A DNA stretch of 10,039 nt from the NCBI GenBank assembly GCA_019307645.1, contig JAFDJF010000030.1:1-10039 (forward strand). The letters run 5' to 3'. Under the pieces are notes generated by a model. The model had not been told where the DNA came from. It was given only the letters and a program-made list of their open reading frames with translations, and made no database searches. Made by a program: the position numbers and the translations under genes. This document shows positions 1 to 7,525 of the stretch, one piece after another (the stretch's first letter is position 1; each line of letters starts with the position of its first letter). Origin of the DNA: Deltaproteobacteria bacterium. Its GTDB lineage: Bacteria; Desulfobacterota; DSM-4660; Desulfatiglandales; Desulfatiglandaceae.

Positions 1-30
1 ATTTAATCTAATCAAGGATATTTGTACCCA

Positions 31-58
31 GGTTCAGGGTTCAAAGTTCAAGGTTAAA
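31..58 (+). repeat. Tandem heptamer repeat (GGTTCAG/A), four units, partly decayed
   Basis: Four 7-bp units read GGTTCAG, GGTTCAA, AGTTCAA and GGTTAAA. The same four-unit, 28-bp array occurs at 9948-9975 in the same orientation and is better conserved there. The two arrays bracket the operon. Confidence 0.75.
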
Positions 59-81
59 CCCGATTTTATCGGGATTTTTTT
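59..81 (+). terminator. Plus-strand intrinsic terminator
   Basis: CCCGAT (59-64) pairs with ATCGGG (68-73) around a 3-nt TTT loop, followed by A and seven T residues (75-81). The T-run fits termination of plus-strand transcription entering from the left, converging on the trp operon. On the minus strand only TTT follows the stem, so it is weak in that direction. Confidence 0.65.
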
Positions 82-281
82 CATGTTTCAAGAGCGACAT
101 AACGTGTTCCTTGGGCTTTGTGTGCAAAACCGTTTAGCATATCAAAAAACCGGATGAACAGGGTGTTTGTCTAAAGAATAGAGCCCTTCCTTCGTCGCTT
201 TTAACCTTGCCTGTCGGAGCGAAGCGTAGATCCCGTCTGAAGCGAAGCGAAAGCGGGAAACCGTGAACCTTATAACCTGAG
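82..281. other. Intergenic region downstream of the luxC-like gene
   Basis: No credible gene is present. It holds closely spaced GAAGCG/GCGAAGCG motifs (219-226 and 242-249) and a weak minus-strand hairpin, CCCG with CGGG spanning 231-256. Another weak minus-strand stem (CCGGTTT with AAACGG, bulged) at about 129-154 is followed by four T residues. It could be a poor terminator for the operon, but I would not rely on it. Confidence 0.4.
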
Positions 282-1754
282 TTACGAATATTTGTCGTTT
301 TGCTGTTCCAATCCTCCGATGGTTCCCTTTTTTTCCACATCGCACCAGCGCAACAGGGATGCCAGTGTCGCGATACCGTCATGATGCCACATCAGGGACG
401 GCAGCGGCATGTTTCCCGGTGAAGTGATACGTGTCACCCCCAGTTCACTCAGCCTCCTTATCAATTCAGATTCACGTTCATCGCCCACGGAAACAGCGGC
501 ATTCTGCAGAAAAGGGCCGACCGGCTTCAGGACCTTGAGGATGTCAAAAATATCGTCCACCTCCCATACTCGCACAAACCGGTTGAGGGGGGAAGGGCTG
601 AATTCGCCGGGGTCTTTTTCATAGATAACCGTCCAGGCGGTCCCGCGTGGGGATGCATGGATCCGGACATCTTCACCATTGAGCTCCCTGATTTCGTATC
701 TCCCCCTGATTTGATTAATCAGTGCAGCCTCACCGGCAGACAGTTTCCCTCGCGGCATTTTTTCTTCAAACAGAGACATGGCATCGGCAAGGGCCCGGGC
801 AAATTCTCCGGGGGAAACTTCTCCACTGTTTTCAAGGTAATAGACCTGGGGTGCAAGACATGCCTGCTGGTCAAACATGGCATGGTCATAGGCCACGGCA
901 GCGGCCAGCTCTTGCGCATTGTGCCGGCTCAGTCTGTTTTTCCCAATGACGCCAAAGCCCATCTTGTGGCCGTGAACCAGGGCTTTGGTCTGAGGGGGAA
1001 TACGCTTGACCAGTGAAGCGCAGGTCTCGATACTTCCAAATATAACGGCCGCATCGGCGTGGCTGAAGACCGCCTCTTCAAGCGCTTCATCCCCTCCCTG
1101 CCAGTACAGTACGGCCATGCTGCCGGCCATTTCAGGATCGATATCCTCGATTGTTTTCAGGTATAAGGCCGCAAAGGTAGGCTCACCCGAGGCGACTTTT
1201 CCCAGGCACGCTGCTTTTATCAGAGCAGACCTCATAAAGAGCAAATGGGGCAGAGAAGGGATGTTCTCCGAAAAAAAAGAGACAACAAGTTCCGGCCCAT
1301 AGGCCCGGCAATATCCTTCCAGTTCATCGGAATATTGAAAATCGTCCAGATACAGAGGATTTTTTATCTCCGAATGCAAGGCCTTCCACATGTCGTGCTT
1401 AAGCGAGCTTTCCATCTCAACATCAATGGATGCCTCTATTGCCTCGGGGGAAAAGCCTGTTATTACCGGGATGGTTTGAAGGGCCAGTTTCCGGTAAGGG
1501 TAGTCTTTGTCCAGCCAGCGCTGTGAGGCCTCATCCAGGACATTTACAATCCGTTCAATGGGCATATGGGCCAGGTATTTTCCCCTGTTTTCTTTCAGGT
1601 GCTCTGCCAGCTTGGCCACCAGGCCTGGTGTTGCCGAAGGGATTTTCAGATGGACCGTCACATCTCCCTCTTCATAGGTCCTGGTCGAAAACTCCGGGAG
1701 ATCGGGCATGAAATCGGGAGGGAAATAGTATCCGTGTGCTTCGACAACTGTCAT
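282..1754 (-). CDS. LuxC-family acyl-CoA/acyl-protein reductase
   Basis: This 490-residue protein matches the LuxC family, NADPH-dependent reductases that take an activated acyl group to the aldehyde through a cysteine thioester. The catalytic Cys is Cys299 in FDQQACLAPQ (294-303), the hallmark of the family. The stretch SHADAAVIFGSIE...LVHGHKMGFGVIGK (231-272) fits the nucleotide-binding part, and WHHDGIATLASLLRWCDVE (456-474) is the usual LuxC C-terminal motif. A hydrophilic tail of about 16 residues follows. The ATG overlaps the stop of the LuxE-like gene, with GGAGG 4 nt upstream, so the two are coupled and probably form an activation-reduction complex. With no luciferase genes here, the aldehyde probably feeds another pathway. 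I cannot name the substrate. No strong minus-strand terminator follows the gene. Confidence 0.9.
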   Translation of the reverse strand: MTVVEAHGYYFPPDFMPDLPEFSTRTYEEGDVTVHLKIPSATPGLVAKLAEHLKENRGKYLAHMPIERIVNVLDEASQRWLDKDYPYRKLALQTIPVITGFSPEAIEASIDVEMESSLKHDMWKALHSEIKNPLYLDDFQYSDELEGYCRAYGPELVVSFFSENIPSLPHLLFMRSALIKAACLGKVASGEPTFAALYLKTIEDIDPEMAGSMAVLYWQGGDEALEEAVFSHADAAVIFGSIETCASLVKRIPPQTKALVHGHKMGFGVIGKNRLSRHNAQELAAAVAYDHAMFDQQACLAPQVYYLENSGEVSPGEFARALADAMSLFEEKMPRGKLSAGEAALINQIRGRYEIRELNGEDVRIHASPRGTAWTVIYEKDPGEFSPSPLNRFVRVWEVDDIFDILKVLKPVGPFLQNAAVSVGDERESELIRRLSELGVTRITSPGNMPLPSLMWHHDGIATLASLLRWCDVEKKGTIGGLEQQNDKYS

Positions 1755-2878
1755 GCGCCCTCCTTTATGATTCTGGTCATTTCATCGATACTCAGAGAGC
1801 AGCCCCTGGAACCGTCATCCAGTGCCCGACCGTAGACTTCAAAACCGCCGGGCACAAGACTTCCCAGATCATCCGTCTGAATGGCACAGATGTGCCCCCT
1901 GTTGGCAAGGTCAAAGTGCCTCAGAAGGCCTGTCTGTCCGAAGGGAAGAGATTCCAGAGAATCCGGGTCCACCACCATGACTCTGGTCCAGGGCGGAATC
2001 GATTTGGCCCGCGGAATATCCGTCTCCTTTTCCCGGTTATTTATAGTGTTATCGTAATACTGGGAAGAAATCTCTGTCATTCCAAGAAGATTGATGCAAA
2101 AATCTTTTTGGACGCCTAGGATTTCTTCGCAGTGGTTGAGGAATTCTTCCCGCCCGACTTCTCTGCTTTTTCCCTTAAATCCGCCGGCATCCAGACACCG
2201 GGAACCTGCCGGGAGATGAAAATTCATGGCCTTGCTGTGACAGTAGTCAAAGAAGTTGACAAAGCCGAAGGAACCCCCGCAGATGGCAACCGGAACACCT
2301 TCAGTTTCTGAACTGCGCAGCGCATCAATCAGTGCCTGGACATCAAAACCTGTTTCTTCAACCAGGAACCGGCTTTGAGGCAGTCCGAAATAGTCCATCA
2401 ATCGATTCATGCCATACACCATGACCATATGGGGGGCTTTTTCAGGGGGAGGTGCGAGGACCAGTATAACGGCCCTGATGTTATCGGGGAAAAGCATTGA
2501 TGACGCCGCTGTCTTGATGGTGGCATCCATCAACCTGAGCCCCCCCTCATCGTAATGCACCTTTCCCTGCTCCCTGAGGTTGCTCGTGCCGCTGGTCATG
2601 AAAAGGCGTACGCTCCTGGAGGGAAGCAGTGAGAATTCGGTTTCTTTAAAGACATCTGTAGGGAGTGGAGGTATTTGATCCCATGATGATATTTCCTGCG
2701 GGGTGATGTCACGTCTCCGGCAGTAACGCCGGTATAGAGGGATATGGTTGAACTGGAGTTCAAAGGCGCGCAGGGCCAGGTTGTTGAATGTATCGTTGTC
2801 CTGGTGGTCGACCCCCTTTTGAATGAAAGTGAGGATATCTTTGTCCAGTTGTGTTAATGCCTGAGTTAGTTCATTCAC
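1751..2878 (-). CDS. LuxE-family acyl-protein synthetase (carboxylate-activating)
   Basis: This 375-residue protein belongs to the LuxE family of the adenylate-forming superfamily. In luminous bacteria LuxE activates a fatty acid with ATP and carries the acyl group on a cysteine before handing it to the reductase LuxC. Visible motifs are the ATP-binding loop MTSGTSN (94-100), AGGFKGK (231-237), LLGMTEISSQYYD (264-276), RHFDLANRG (320-328), AIQTDDLG (332-339) and GRALDDGSRGCSLS (350-363). Cys360, near the C-terminus, sits where the acylated cysteine of classical LuxE lies. No luxA or luxB is nearby, so luminescence is not implied, and the acid substrate is unknown. Start is GTG with AGGGG 8 nt upstream. 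Before the MITE-like insertion the gene would have followed trpA by 12 nt. Its stop overlaps the next gene (ATGA). Confidence 0.88.
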   Translation of the reverse strand: MNELTQALTQLDKDILTFIQKGVDHQDNDTFNNLALRAFELQFNHIPLYRRYCRRRDITPQEISSWDQIPPLPTDVFKETEFSLLPSRSVRLFMTSGTSNLREQGKVHYDEGGLRLMDATIKTAASSMLFPDNIRAVILVLAPPPEKAPHMVMVYGMNRLMDYFGLPQSRFLVEETGFDVQALIDALRSSETEGVPVAICGGSFGFVNFFDYCHSKAMNFHLPAGSRCLDAGGFKGKSREVGREEFLNHCEEILGVQKDFCINLLGMTEISSQYYDNTINNREKETDIPRAKSIPPWTRVMVVDPDSLESLPFGQTGLLRHFDLANRGHICAIQTDDLGSLVPGGFEVYGRALDDGSRGCSLSIDEMTRIIKEGA

Positions 2879-2893
2879 GATGGAAGTCCCCTA

Positions 2894-3036
2894 GGAGGTT
2901 GTCCGAGAATAGCAATTTTTTCCAAAATCAAGGAATGCCCGAAAAAATTACCACAGGCATATAGTTGATATTCCGAGGATAATTTTTTCGGGTATGACGA
3001 AGAGTTTGGGGAAAAGGGCATTCTCGGACAGCCTCC
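2894..3036. mobile_element. MITE-like element between trpA and the luxE-like gene
   Basis: Terminal inverted repeats GGAGGYTGTCCGAGAAT (2894-2910 and 3020-3036, 16 of 17 bases identical) bound about 143 bp. Each end is flanked by TA (2892-2893 and 3037-3038), which fits a TA target duplication. The match between ends stops just outside the TA dinucleotides. The interior has a second perfect inverted repeat and no coding capacity. It looks like a non-autonomous element mobilised in trans. TA targets are used by IS630/Tc1-mariner and some IS5-group transposases; I cannot assign the family. Excision would leave trpA ending in TAG followed 12 nt later by the luxE-like GTG. Confidence 0.8.
2938..2992. 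repeat. Perfect 13-bp inverted repeat inside the MITE-like element
   Basis: CCCGAAAAAATTA (2938-2950) pairs with TAATTTTTTCGGG (2980-2992) around a 29-nt spacer. With the outer repeats, transcripts through this spot can fold into a long two-tier hairpin in the trp operon mRNA. It lacks a T-run directly after the stem, so it is not a normal intrinsic terminator. Confidence 0.75.
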
Positions 3037-3797
3037 TAATGCAAGCCCCTGATGAAGTCTTCCACCGCACCGACACCATCTTCTTCCACAATACGGATAG
3101 TCTGTGTCCCGATGACGGCGATATCCGCTTTCCCTTTCAGAAAATCAACATCCTCCTTCTGCTTGACGCCGAATCCTACCGCCAGAGGGAGGCCTGTTGC
3201 CTCGCGACATCGGGAAAGATAGGCCCCCAGTTCTTTTGAAAAGCTTGTATCCTGACCCGTAACCCCCTTTCTGGCAACGCAGTATACAAACCCCTTTGCA
3301 GAGGAAGACAGGTATTTCATGCGCCCAAGAGATGTGGCGGGCGAAAAGATAAGGATCGGGGCAAGGCCTTGTTTTTCCATGGCCTTTAAATAGATAGCGC
3401 CTTCTTCCGGCGGAAGATCGGGGATGATGGCGCCTCTCAATTGTCTGTTTGCCATTTCAGAGACAAAACGGTCTGTACCGTACTTGAAGAGTATATTGTA
3501 GTAGGTCATTATCAGAAAAGGAATATCAAAGATCTCAGCAACCCTTTTGGCAAGGTCAAGGGATTCCCGGACGGTTGCGCCCTCAGAAAGGGCCTTCTGA
3601 TTTGCACGAAGGATTACCGGGCCATCGGCAATGGGATCGGAAAAAGGGATTTGCAGTTCCATCAGATCAACCCCTGCCGCCACCATTGCCTCGATGATTT
3701 TGAAGGAGTCTTCAAAAGAAGGGTATCCAAGGACCAAATGGGTCATCAGCAGGATGTCTTTTTCTTTCATTCTGGTTCGAAGGTACGACTCAAGCAC
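3036..3797 (-). CDS. trpA: Tryptophan synthase alpha chain, divergent
   Basis: It cleaves indole-3-glycerol phosphate to indole and glyceraldehyde-3-phosphate and passes indole to TrpB. Catalytic Glu47 lies in MELQIPFSDP and catalytic Asp58 in IADGP. Tyr172 in FVYCVARKGVTG and GFGVKQKEDV (208-217) match active-site and phosphate loops. At 253 residues it is a little short (usual about 260-270). It also departs from the common form: Gln49 replaces the usual Gly in ELG-PFSDP, and the early loop reads HLVLGYPSFED instead of the typical TAGDP type. All essential residues are kept, so I expect it to be active. Start is GTG with GGAGG 6 nt upstream, overlapping the trpB stop by 8 nt. Its TAG stop is formed by a TA of the inserted element's target plus the element's first G. 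Confidence 0.94.
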   Translation of the reverse strand: MLESYLRTRMKEKDILLMTHLVLGYPSFEDSFKIIEAMVAAGVDLMELQIPFSDPIADGPVILRANQKALSEGATVRESLDLAKRVAEIFDIPFLIMTYYNILFKYGTDRFVSEMANRQLRGAIIPDLPPEEGAIYLKAMEKQGLAPILIFSPATSLGRMKYLSSSAKGFVYCVARKGVTGQDTSFSKELGAYLSRCREATGLPLAVGFGVKQKEDVDFLKGKADIAVIGTQTIRIVEEDGVGAVEDFIRGLH

Positions 3798-5016
3798 GAT
3801 ATTCCTCCGCCTTTTTCTGTATAAATTTCATCCATTCCGGGTCTGCGAAAGCATCGGCTATGGTAAAAATATCCTTATCACCTCTTCCCGACTGGTTAAT
3901 GAGGACCATGTCTTCACCAGATAACCCGGGCACCTCTTTGAATGCCTGGGCAAATGCGTGGGCTGATTCAAGGGCAGGTATCAGTCCCTCTTTCCTGATT
4001 GTCAGGGCTGTGGCATCCAGCACTTCCCGGTCGGTTGTCGCCTCAAACCGTACGCGGCCTTCTTCCCTGAGCGAGGCAAGGATCGGAGAAACGCCGACAT
4101 AGTCCAATCCTGCTGCGACGCTGTGGGTTTCTTTCATCTGGCCATCACTGTTTTGCAGAAAGCATGTCTTGTAACCCTGGGCTACGCCAACGGTCCCATC
4201 CTTTGAGGCAAGCCGGGAGGCATGACGGCCTGTCTCCAGTCCCTCGCCCCCTGCCTCTACACCGACAAGCTCTACCGGATCATCAAAAAACCCGCTGAAG
4301 ATCCCCAGGGCATTGGAACCGCCTCCCACGCAGGCGTAAACGCGTGAGGGAAGCTGTCCTTCGGTCTCCAGAACTTGCCTGCGTGCCTCTTTTCCAATGA
4401 TAGACTGAAGATAAGAGACCATCTCAGGAAAGGGGTGAGGGCCGCAGGCCGTGCCCAGGACATAATGGGTGTCATCCATATTGGTTACCCAGTCACGGAA
4501 TGCCTCATTAATGGCATCTTTTAATATTCGGGTTCCGTCCTTTACAGGAATCACCTCGGCGCCGAGACGTTCCATCCAGAACACATTGGGCCGTTGTCTC
4601 CAGACATCCACCTCACCCATATAAATTGTACATTTGAACCCGAATCGGGCCGCCATGGTGGCCGTTGCCACACCATGCTGGCCGGCGCCGGTCTCTGCAA
4701 TGACGCGGGTTTTTCCCATCCTTTTTACCAGCAGTCCCTGACCCATCACATTGTTTGCCTTGTGGGCCCCGGTATGATTCAGGTCTTCCCGCTTGACGTA
4801 GATGCGTGCGCCGCCAAAATGCCTTGTGAGGTTCCCGGCAAAGGTGACAGGCGTGGGCCTGCAGGAATAGGTGGACATAACCTTCTCATATTCCTGCCAG
4901 AACGAGGGGTCCTGTTTTGCGTCCTCAAACGCTTTAACGAGTTCGTCAAAGGTGGCGACAAGGATCTCGGGCAAAAATGCCCCCCCGAATTGTCCGTAAT
5001 AACGTGGGTTAATCAA
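3790..5016 (-). CDS. trpB: Tryptophan synthase beta chain
   Basis: This PLP enzyme condenses indole, channelled from TrpA, with serine to give tryptophan. With the TTG start it has 408 residues, near the usual 390-410. It begins MINPRYYGQFGGAFLPE, the familiar TrpB N-terminus. The PLP lysine is Lys86 in GAHKANN, the catalytic acid Glu108 in ETGAGQHG, the PLP phosphate loop is GGGSN (231-235), and SGRGDKD (376-382) is near the C-terminus. The TrpA contact region and FPEMV segment look normal, so this is a TrpB1-type subunit, not the stand-alone TrpB2. A longer frame from GTG at 5025 would overlap its own ribosome site. It overlaps trpF by 8 nt and trpA by 8 nt, suggesting coupled translation. 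Confidence 0.96.
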   Translation of the reverse strand: MINPRYYGQFGGAFLPEILVATFDELVKAFEDAKQDPSFWQEYEKVMSTYSCRPTPVTFAGNLTRHFGGARIYVKREDLNHTGAHKANNVMGQGLLVKRMGKTRVIAETGAGQHGVATATMAARFGFKCTIYMGEVDVWRQRPNVFWMERLGAEVIPVKDGTRILKDAINEAFRDWVTNMDDTHYVLGTACGPHPFPEMVSYLQSIIGKEARRQVLETEGQLPSRVYACVGGGSNALGIFSGFFDDPVELVGVEAGGEGLETGRHASRLASKDGTVGVAQGYKTCFLQNSDGQMKETHSVAAGLDYVGVSPILASLREEGRVRFEATTDREVLDATALTIRKEGLIPALESAHAFAQAFKEVPGLSGEDMVLINQSGRGDKDIFTIADAFADPEWMKFIQKKAEEYRA

Positions 5017-5653
5017 CAGTAGCACCTCCGGTATTCGGAATCTGGGTTATGACTTTCATCAGTTGTTCCATCAAGTTGTGGTCTTTTATGCCGGGGCTTT
5101 TCTCAACACCGCTGTTTACATCCACGGCATAGGGTCTTACCGTCGAAACCGCGTCGTCTATATTTGACGGACTCAGCCCCCCGGACAGAATCATTGGCAC
5201 ACCCTGTGCCTTACCTTTTATTGCCAGGCTCCAGTCAAAGGCTTTTCCTGTACCGCCTCTCTTTTCATTTGAGTAGGTGTCAAAGAGAAACGCCCGAACC
5301 TTTCCGTAATATGGCTTGATCTGTTCAAGGCTCGATTCGTCCTTTAGCTGGAACGCCTTTATTGCACGCGGCATAAACCCGCTGCAAACATCCGGGGGCT
5401 CATCTCCGTGAAACTGAATTATATCAAGTCCGCAAAACGCTACGATCTCCCTTATCTTAGCAGGGTCTTCGTTAACAAAGACTCCCACTGACATAACAAA
5501 GGGCGGGAGAGAGTTGATAATTGCCCGTGCCGTGTCAGGTTCAATCTGCCTGGGACTTTTTGCAAAGATGAAACCAAGGGCGTCAACGCCCAGTTCCACT
5601 GCCGCAGATGCGTCCTGTTGATTGGTGATACCGCAGATCTTGACTTTCATCAT
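5009..5653 (-). CDS. trpF: Phosphoribosylanthranilate isomerase
   Basis: It catalyses the Amadori rearrangement of phosphoribosylanthranilate to CdRP, between the TrpD and TrpC steps. The N-terminal KICGITNQQDA carries the general-base Cys (residue 7). The general-acid Asp lies in FLFDT (about residue 125). The phosphate-binding ends of the barrel appear as LSGGLSPSN (about 156-164) and DVNSGVE (about 178-184). It is 214 residues, of normal length. The start region reads GTG-ATG-ATG. The first GTG (5656) overlaps the trpC stop, but GGAAGGG lies about 7 nt before the ATG at 5653, so I prefer that ATG; the alternatives differ by one codon each way. The 3' end overlaps trpB by 8 nt. Confidence 0.96.
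   Translation of the reverse strand: MMKVKICGITNQQDASAAVELGVDALGFIFAKSPRQIEPDTARAIINSLPPFVMSVGVFVNEDPAKIREIVAFCGLDIIQFHGDEPPDVCSGFMPRAIKAFQLKDESSLEQIKPYYGKVRAFLFDTYSNEKRGGTGKAFDWSLAIKGKAQGVPMILSGGLSPSNIDDAVSTVRPYAVDVNSGVEKSPGIKDHNLMEQLMKVITQIPNTGGATVD
5025..5029 (-). promoter_or_regulatory. Ribosome binding site deciding the trpB start
   Basis: GGAGG lies inside the end of trpF. The GTG at 5025-5023 overlaps this site and cannot be its start, whereas the TTG at 5016-5014 lies 8 nt downstream at good spacing. The trpB start is therefore placed at 5016. Confidence 0.7.
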
Positions 5654-5655
5654 CA

Positions 5656-6438
5656 CTAATCCCTTCCGGCCTTAACCAGTTCCTTCACCTTATCTGCAGG
5701 ATTATCGCTTTTCATGATCGATGTCCCTACAAGCACGGCCTGAACCCCGCACCTTTTAACCCGGCCGATATCTTCACCCGTAAAGATCCCGCTTTCACTG
5801 ACAACAACATGATTGTCCGGTACCAGAGGGGCAATCTCAAGGGTCGTCTTGACGTCCACTTCAAAAGTGTCCAGATTTCTGTTGTTGATACCTATAATCT
5901 CAGCACCACAGTCGATGGCCGTTTCCAGATCTGCCGTGTCATGGACTTCAGTGAGCACGGCCAGTCCTGATTCCCCGGCTGCTGCAAGCAGGTCCTTCAG
6001 CTGCTGTCCGGACAGAATTCGCACAATCAGCAGGATGGCATCGGCCCCGAAAAGAAGAGACTCCCGCACCTGGATCTCATGGATAATAAAATCCTTCCTG
6101 AGTATGGGGAGCGTAACCGCCTTTTTAAGCGGTGTTAGATTTTGCAGGTTTCCACCAAAGAACTTTTCGTCAGTGAGAAGTGATATGGCCGCCGCACCTG
6201 CCTCATCATACATCCTGCCGATCAAAAGCGGATCAGATTTTTCGCGAATGACCCCGGCAGAAGGTGACGCGAACTTGATTTCGGCAATCAGATCCGTCCT
6301 TCCTGGCGTTGAAAGGGCACTTTTAAAGTTACGGATTTCAAGCCCTTCGGCCTGACTCTCATCAGGAAGGCCTTTCTTTTTCAGGCGCTCAACTTCCCGT
6401 TGTTTCTCATCAAGAATCTCAACCAATCGTGAATGCAC
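5656..6438 (-). CDS. trpC: Indole-3-glycerol phosphate synthase
   Basis: This (beta/alpha)8-barrel enzyme closes the indole ring by decarboxylating CdRP to indole-3-glycerol phosphate. Length is 260 residues, typical for an unfused TrpC. Active-site residues are present in order: Glu53 and Lys55 in AEIKFASPSAG, Lys115 in PILRKDF, Glu164 in LTEVHD, the Asn pair in GINNRNL (183-189), and Glu215-Ser216 in VSESGI. The loop after SPS has Ala where many homologues have Lys, a common tolerated variation. Start is GTG with AAGGA 7 nt upstream, and no closer ATG exists in frame. The TAG stop abuts trpF; the two are separate polypeptides, unlike the TrpC-TrpF fusion of enteric bacteria. Confidence 0.97.
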   Translation of the reverse strand: MHSRLVEILDEKQREVERLKKKGLPDESQAEGLEIRNFKSALSTPGRTDLIAEIKFASPSAGVIREKSDPLLIGRMYDEAGAAAISLLTDEKFFGGNLQNLTPLKKAVTLPILRKDFIIHEIQVRESLLFGADAILLIVRILSGQQLKDLLAAAGESGLAVLTEVHDTADLETAIDCGAEIIGINNRNLDTFEVDVKTTLEIAPLVPDNHVVVSESGIFTGEDIGRVKRCGVQAVLVGTSIMKSDNPADKVKELVKAGRD

Positions 6439-6454
6439 TTGAGAATCCTTTCGA

Positions 6455-7525
6455 TTACTGCCCTATGGTAGCACAACTTTGGGTAAAACGGACCAACTCA
6501 GTCAGCTTCTCTTTTGCCCTTCCTGAGTCAATGGAATCCTTTGCCCTTTGGATACCTGTCTCAATATCAGGGGCAAGTCCTGCCGCCGCAAAGGCAGCGC
6601 CTCCATTAAAAAGAACCATATCCCTTTTCGGGCCTTTGTCCCCTTCCATAATTTTTCGAATAATCTCAGCATTTTCTTGGGCGTTCCCTCCTTTTATGGA
6701 ATCAATACTCGCCCTGGTAAAACCATAGTCTTCAGGTGTTATATTAAAGGTCCGGACATCCCCGTCTTTCAGTTGAGACACTCTGGTGGGGCTCGTGATA
6801 CTGATCTCGTCAAATGTTCCCTCCCCACAAACCACAAATGCCTCAACCGTTCCAAGTTTTCCCAGCACCCGGGCAATCTTTTCAGTAAGTTCAGGATCAT
6901 AGACTCCCAGAACCTGTGCGGTTGCGCCTGCGGGGTTTGTCAGTGGCCCAAGGACATTAAAAATGGTTCGGAGCCCGATTTCCTGTCTCGGGCCAGCGGC
7001 ATATTTCATGGCCCCGTGAAAAAGGGGTGCATAAAGAAACCCAATCCCCACTTCCCGGATGCACCTTTCTACATCGCTCTTGGCAATATCCAGTTTCACA
7101 CCAAGCGTTTCGAGCACATCTGCGCTTCCGCATTGGCTGGAAACAGCACGGTTTCCATGCTTTGCCACCCGAATCCCGCCGCCTGCCGCCACAAAGGCGG
7201 TTGCAGTGGAGACATTAAAGGTGTTGGTCCCGTCTCCACCTGTGCCGCACGTGTCCAGGATGGTTTCATCTTCTATGTTGATGTCGTCCCTATCAATATT
7301 TATCAGATGATTCTTTATGTCTATCTTTGTCGCCTTGGCTCTCATGACCCTGGCAGCACCGGTAATCTCCTCCACGGTCTCCCCCTTCATTCTCAGTGCC
7401 GTTATAAAGGCCCCGATCTGGGCAGGGGTTGCTTTGCCAGTCATGATTTCGTCCATGGTTTGTTCCATCTCTGATTGCGTGAGGTCCTCTCCCATCACTA
7501 CTTTGGCCACTGATTCCTTGATCAT
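6455..7525 (-). CDS. trpD: Anthranilate phosphoribosyltransferase
   Basis: It transfers the phosphoribosyl group of PRPP to anthranilate, giving N-(5-phosphoribosyl)anthranilate. Family hallmarks are the PRPP-binding loop DTCGTGGDG (91-99), NTFNVSTAT (101-109), KHGNRAVSS (122-130), His170 and Arg180 of the anthranilate channel region, GPLTNP (193-198) and the Mg-binding pair Asp239-Glu240. At 356 residues it is slightly longer than the usual 330-345. The extra length appears to be a short charged insert at about 66-87, just before the glycine loop. ATG start overlaps the trpG stop (ATGA). A 16-nt gap separates its stop from trpC, the largest gap between trp genes here. Confidence 0.97.
   Translation of the reverse strand: MIKESVAKVVMGEDLTQSEMEQTMDEIMTGKATPAQIGAFITALRMKGETVEEITGAARVMRAKATKIDIKNHLINIDRDDINIEDETILDTCGTGGDGTNTFNVSTATAFVAAGGGIRVAKHGNRAVSSQCGSADVLETLGVKLDIAKSDVERCIREVGIGFLYAPLFHGAMKYAAGPRQEIGLRTIFNVLGPLTNPAGATAQVLGVYDPELTEKIARVLGKLGTVEAFVVCGEGTFDEISITSPTRVSQLKDGDVRTFNITPEDYGFTRASIDSIKGGNAQENAEIIRKIMEGDKGPKRDMVLFNGGAAFAAAGLAPDIETGIQRAKDSIDSGRAKEKLTELVRFTQSCATIGQ

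Noticed and set aside
282..2878. Bioluminescence (lux) operon
   Set aside because: Only LuxC- and LuxE-type proteins are present; luxA, luxB and luxD are absent. Such pairs occur in non-luminous bacteria.
2938..2992. Intrinsic terminator between trpA and the luxE-like gene
   Set aside because: The stem has a 29-nt loop and its T-run is within the stem, not after it. The terminal repeats explain the structure better as a mobile element.
5017..5025. GTG at 5025 as the trpB start
   Set aside because: It overlaps the GGAGG ribosome site. The TTG at 5016 has 8-nt spacing and gives the typical TrpB N-terminus.
5653..5661. TrpC-TrpF fusion
   Set aside because: A TAG stop separates the two frames and each protein is full length alone.
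5813..6355. 180-codon plus-strand open frame opposite trpC
   Set aside because: It is Ser/Arg-rich, shows no recognisable motif and is completely covered by a well-supported TrpC.
6548..7474. 308-codon plus-strand open frame opposite trpD
   Set aside because: It lies wholly antisense to a clear TrpD with all family motifs. Its translation is rich in Cys, His and Pro, as expected of a shadow frame.
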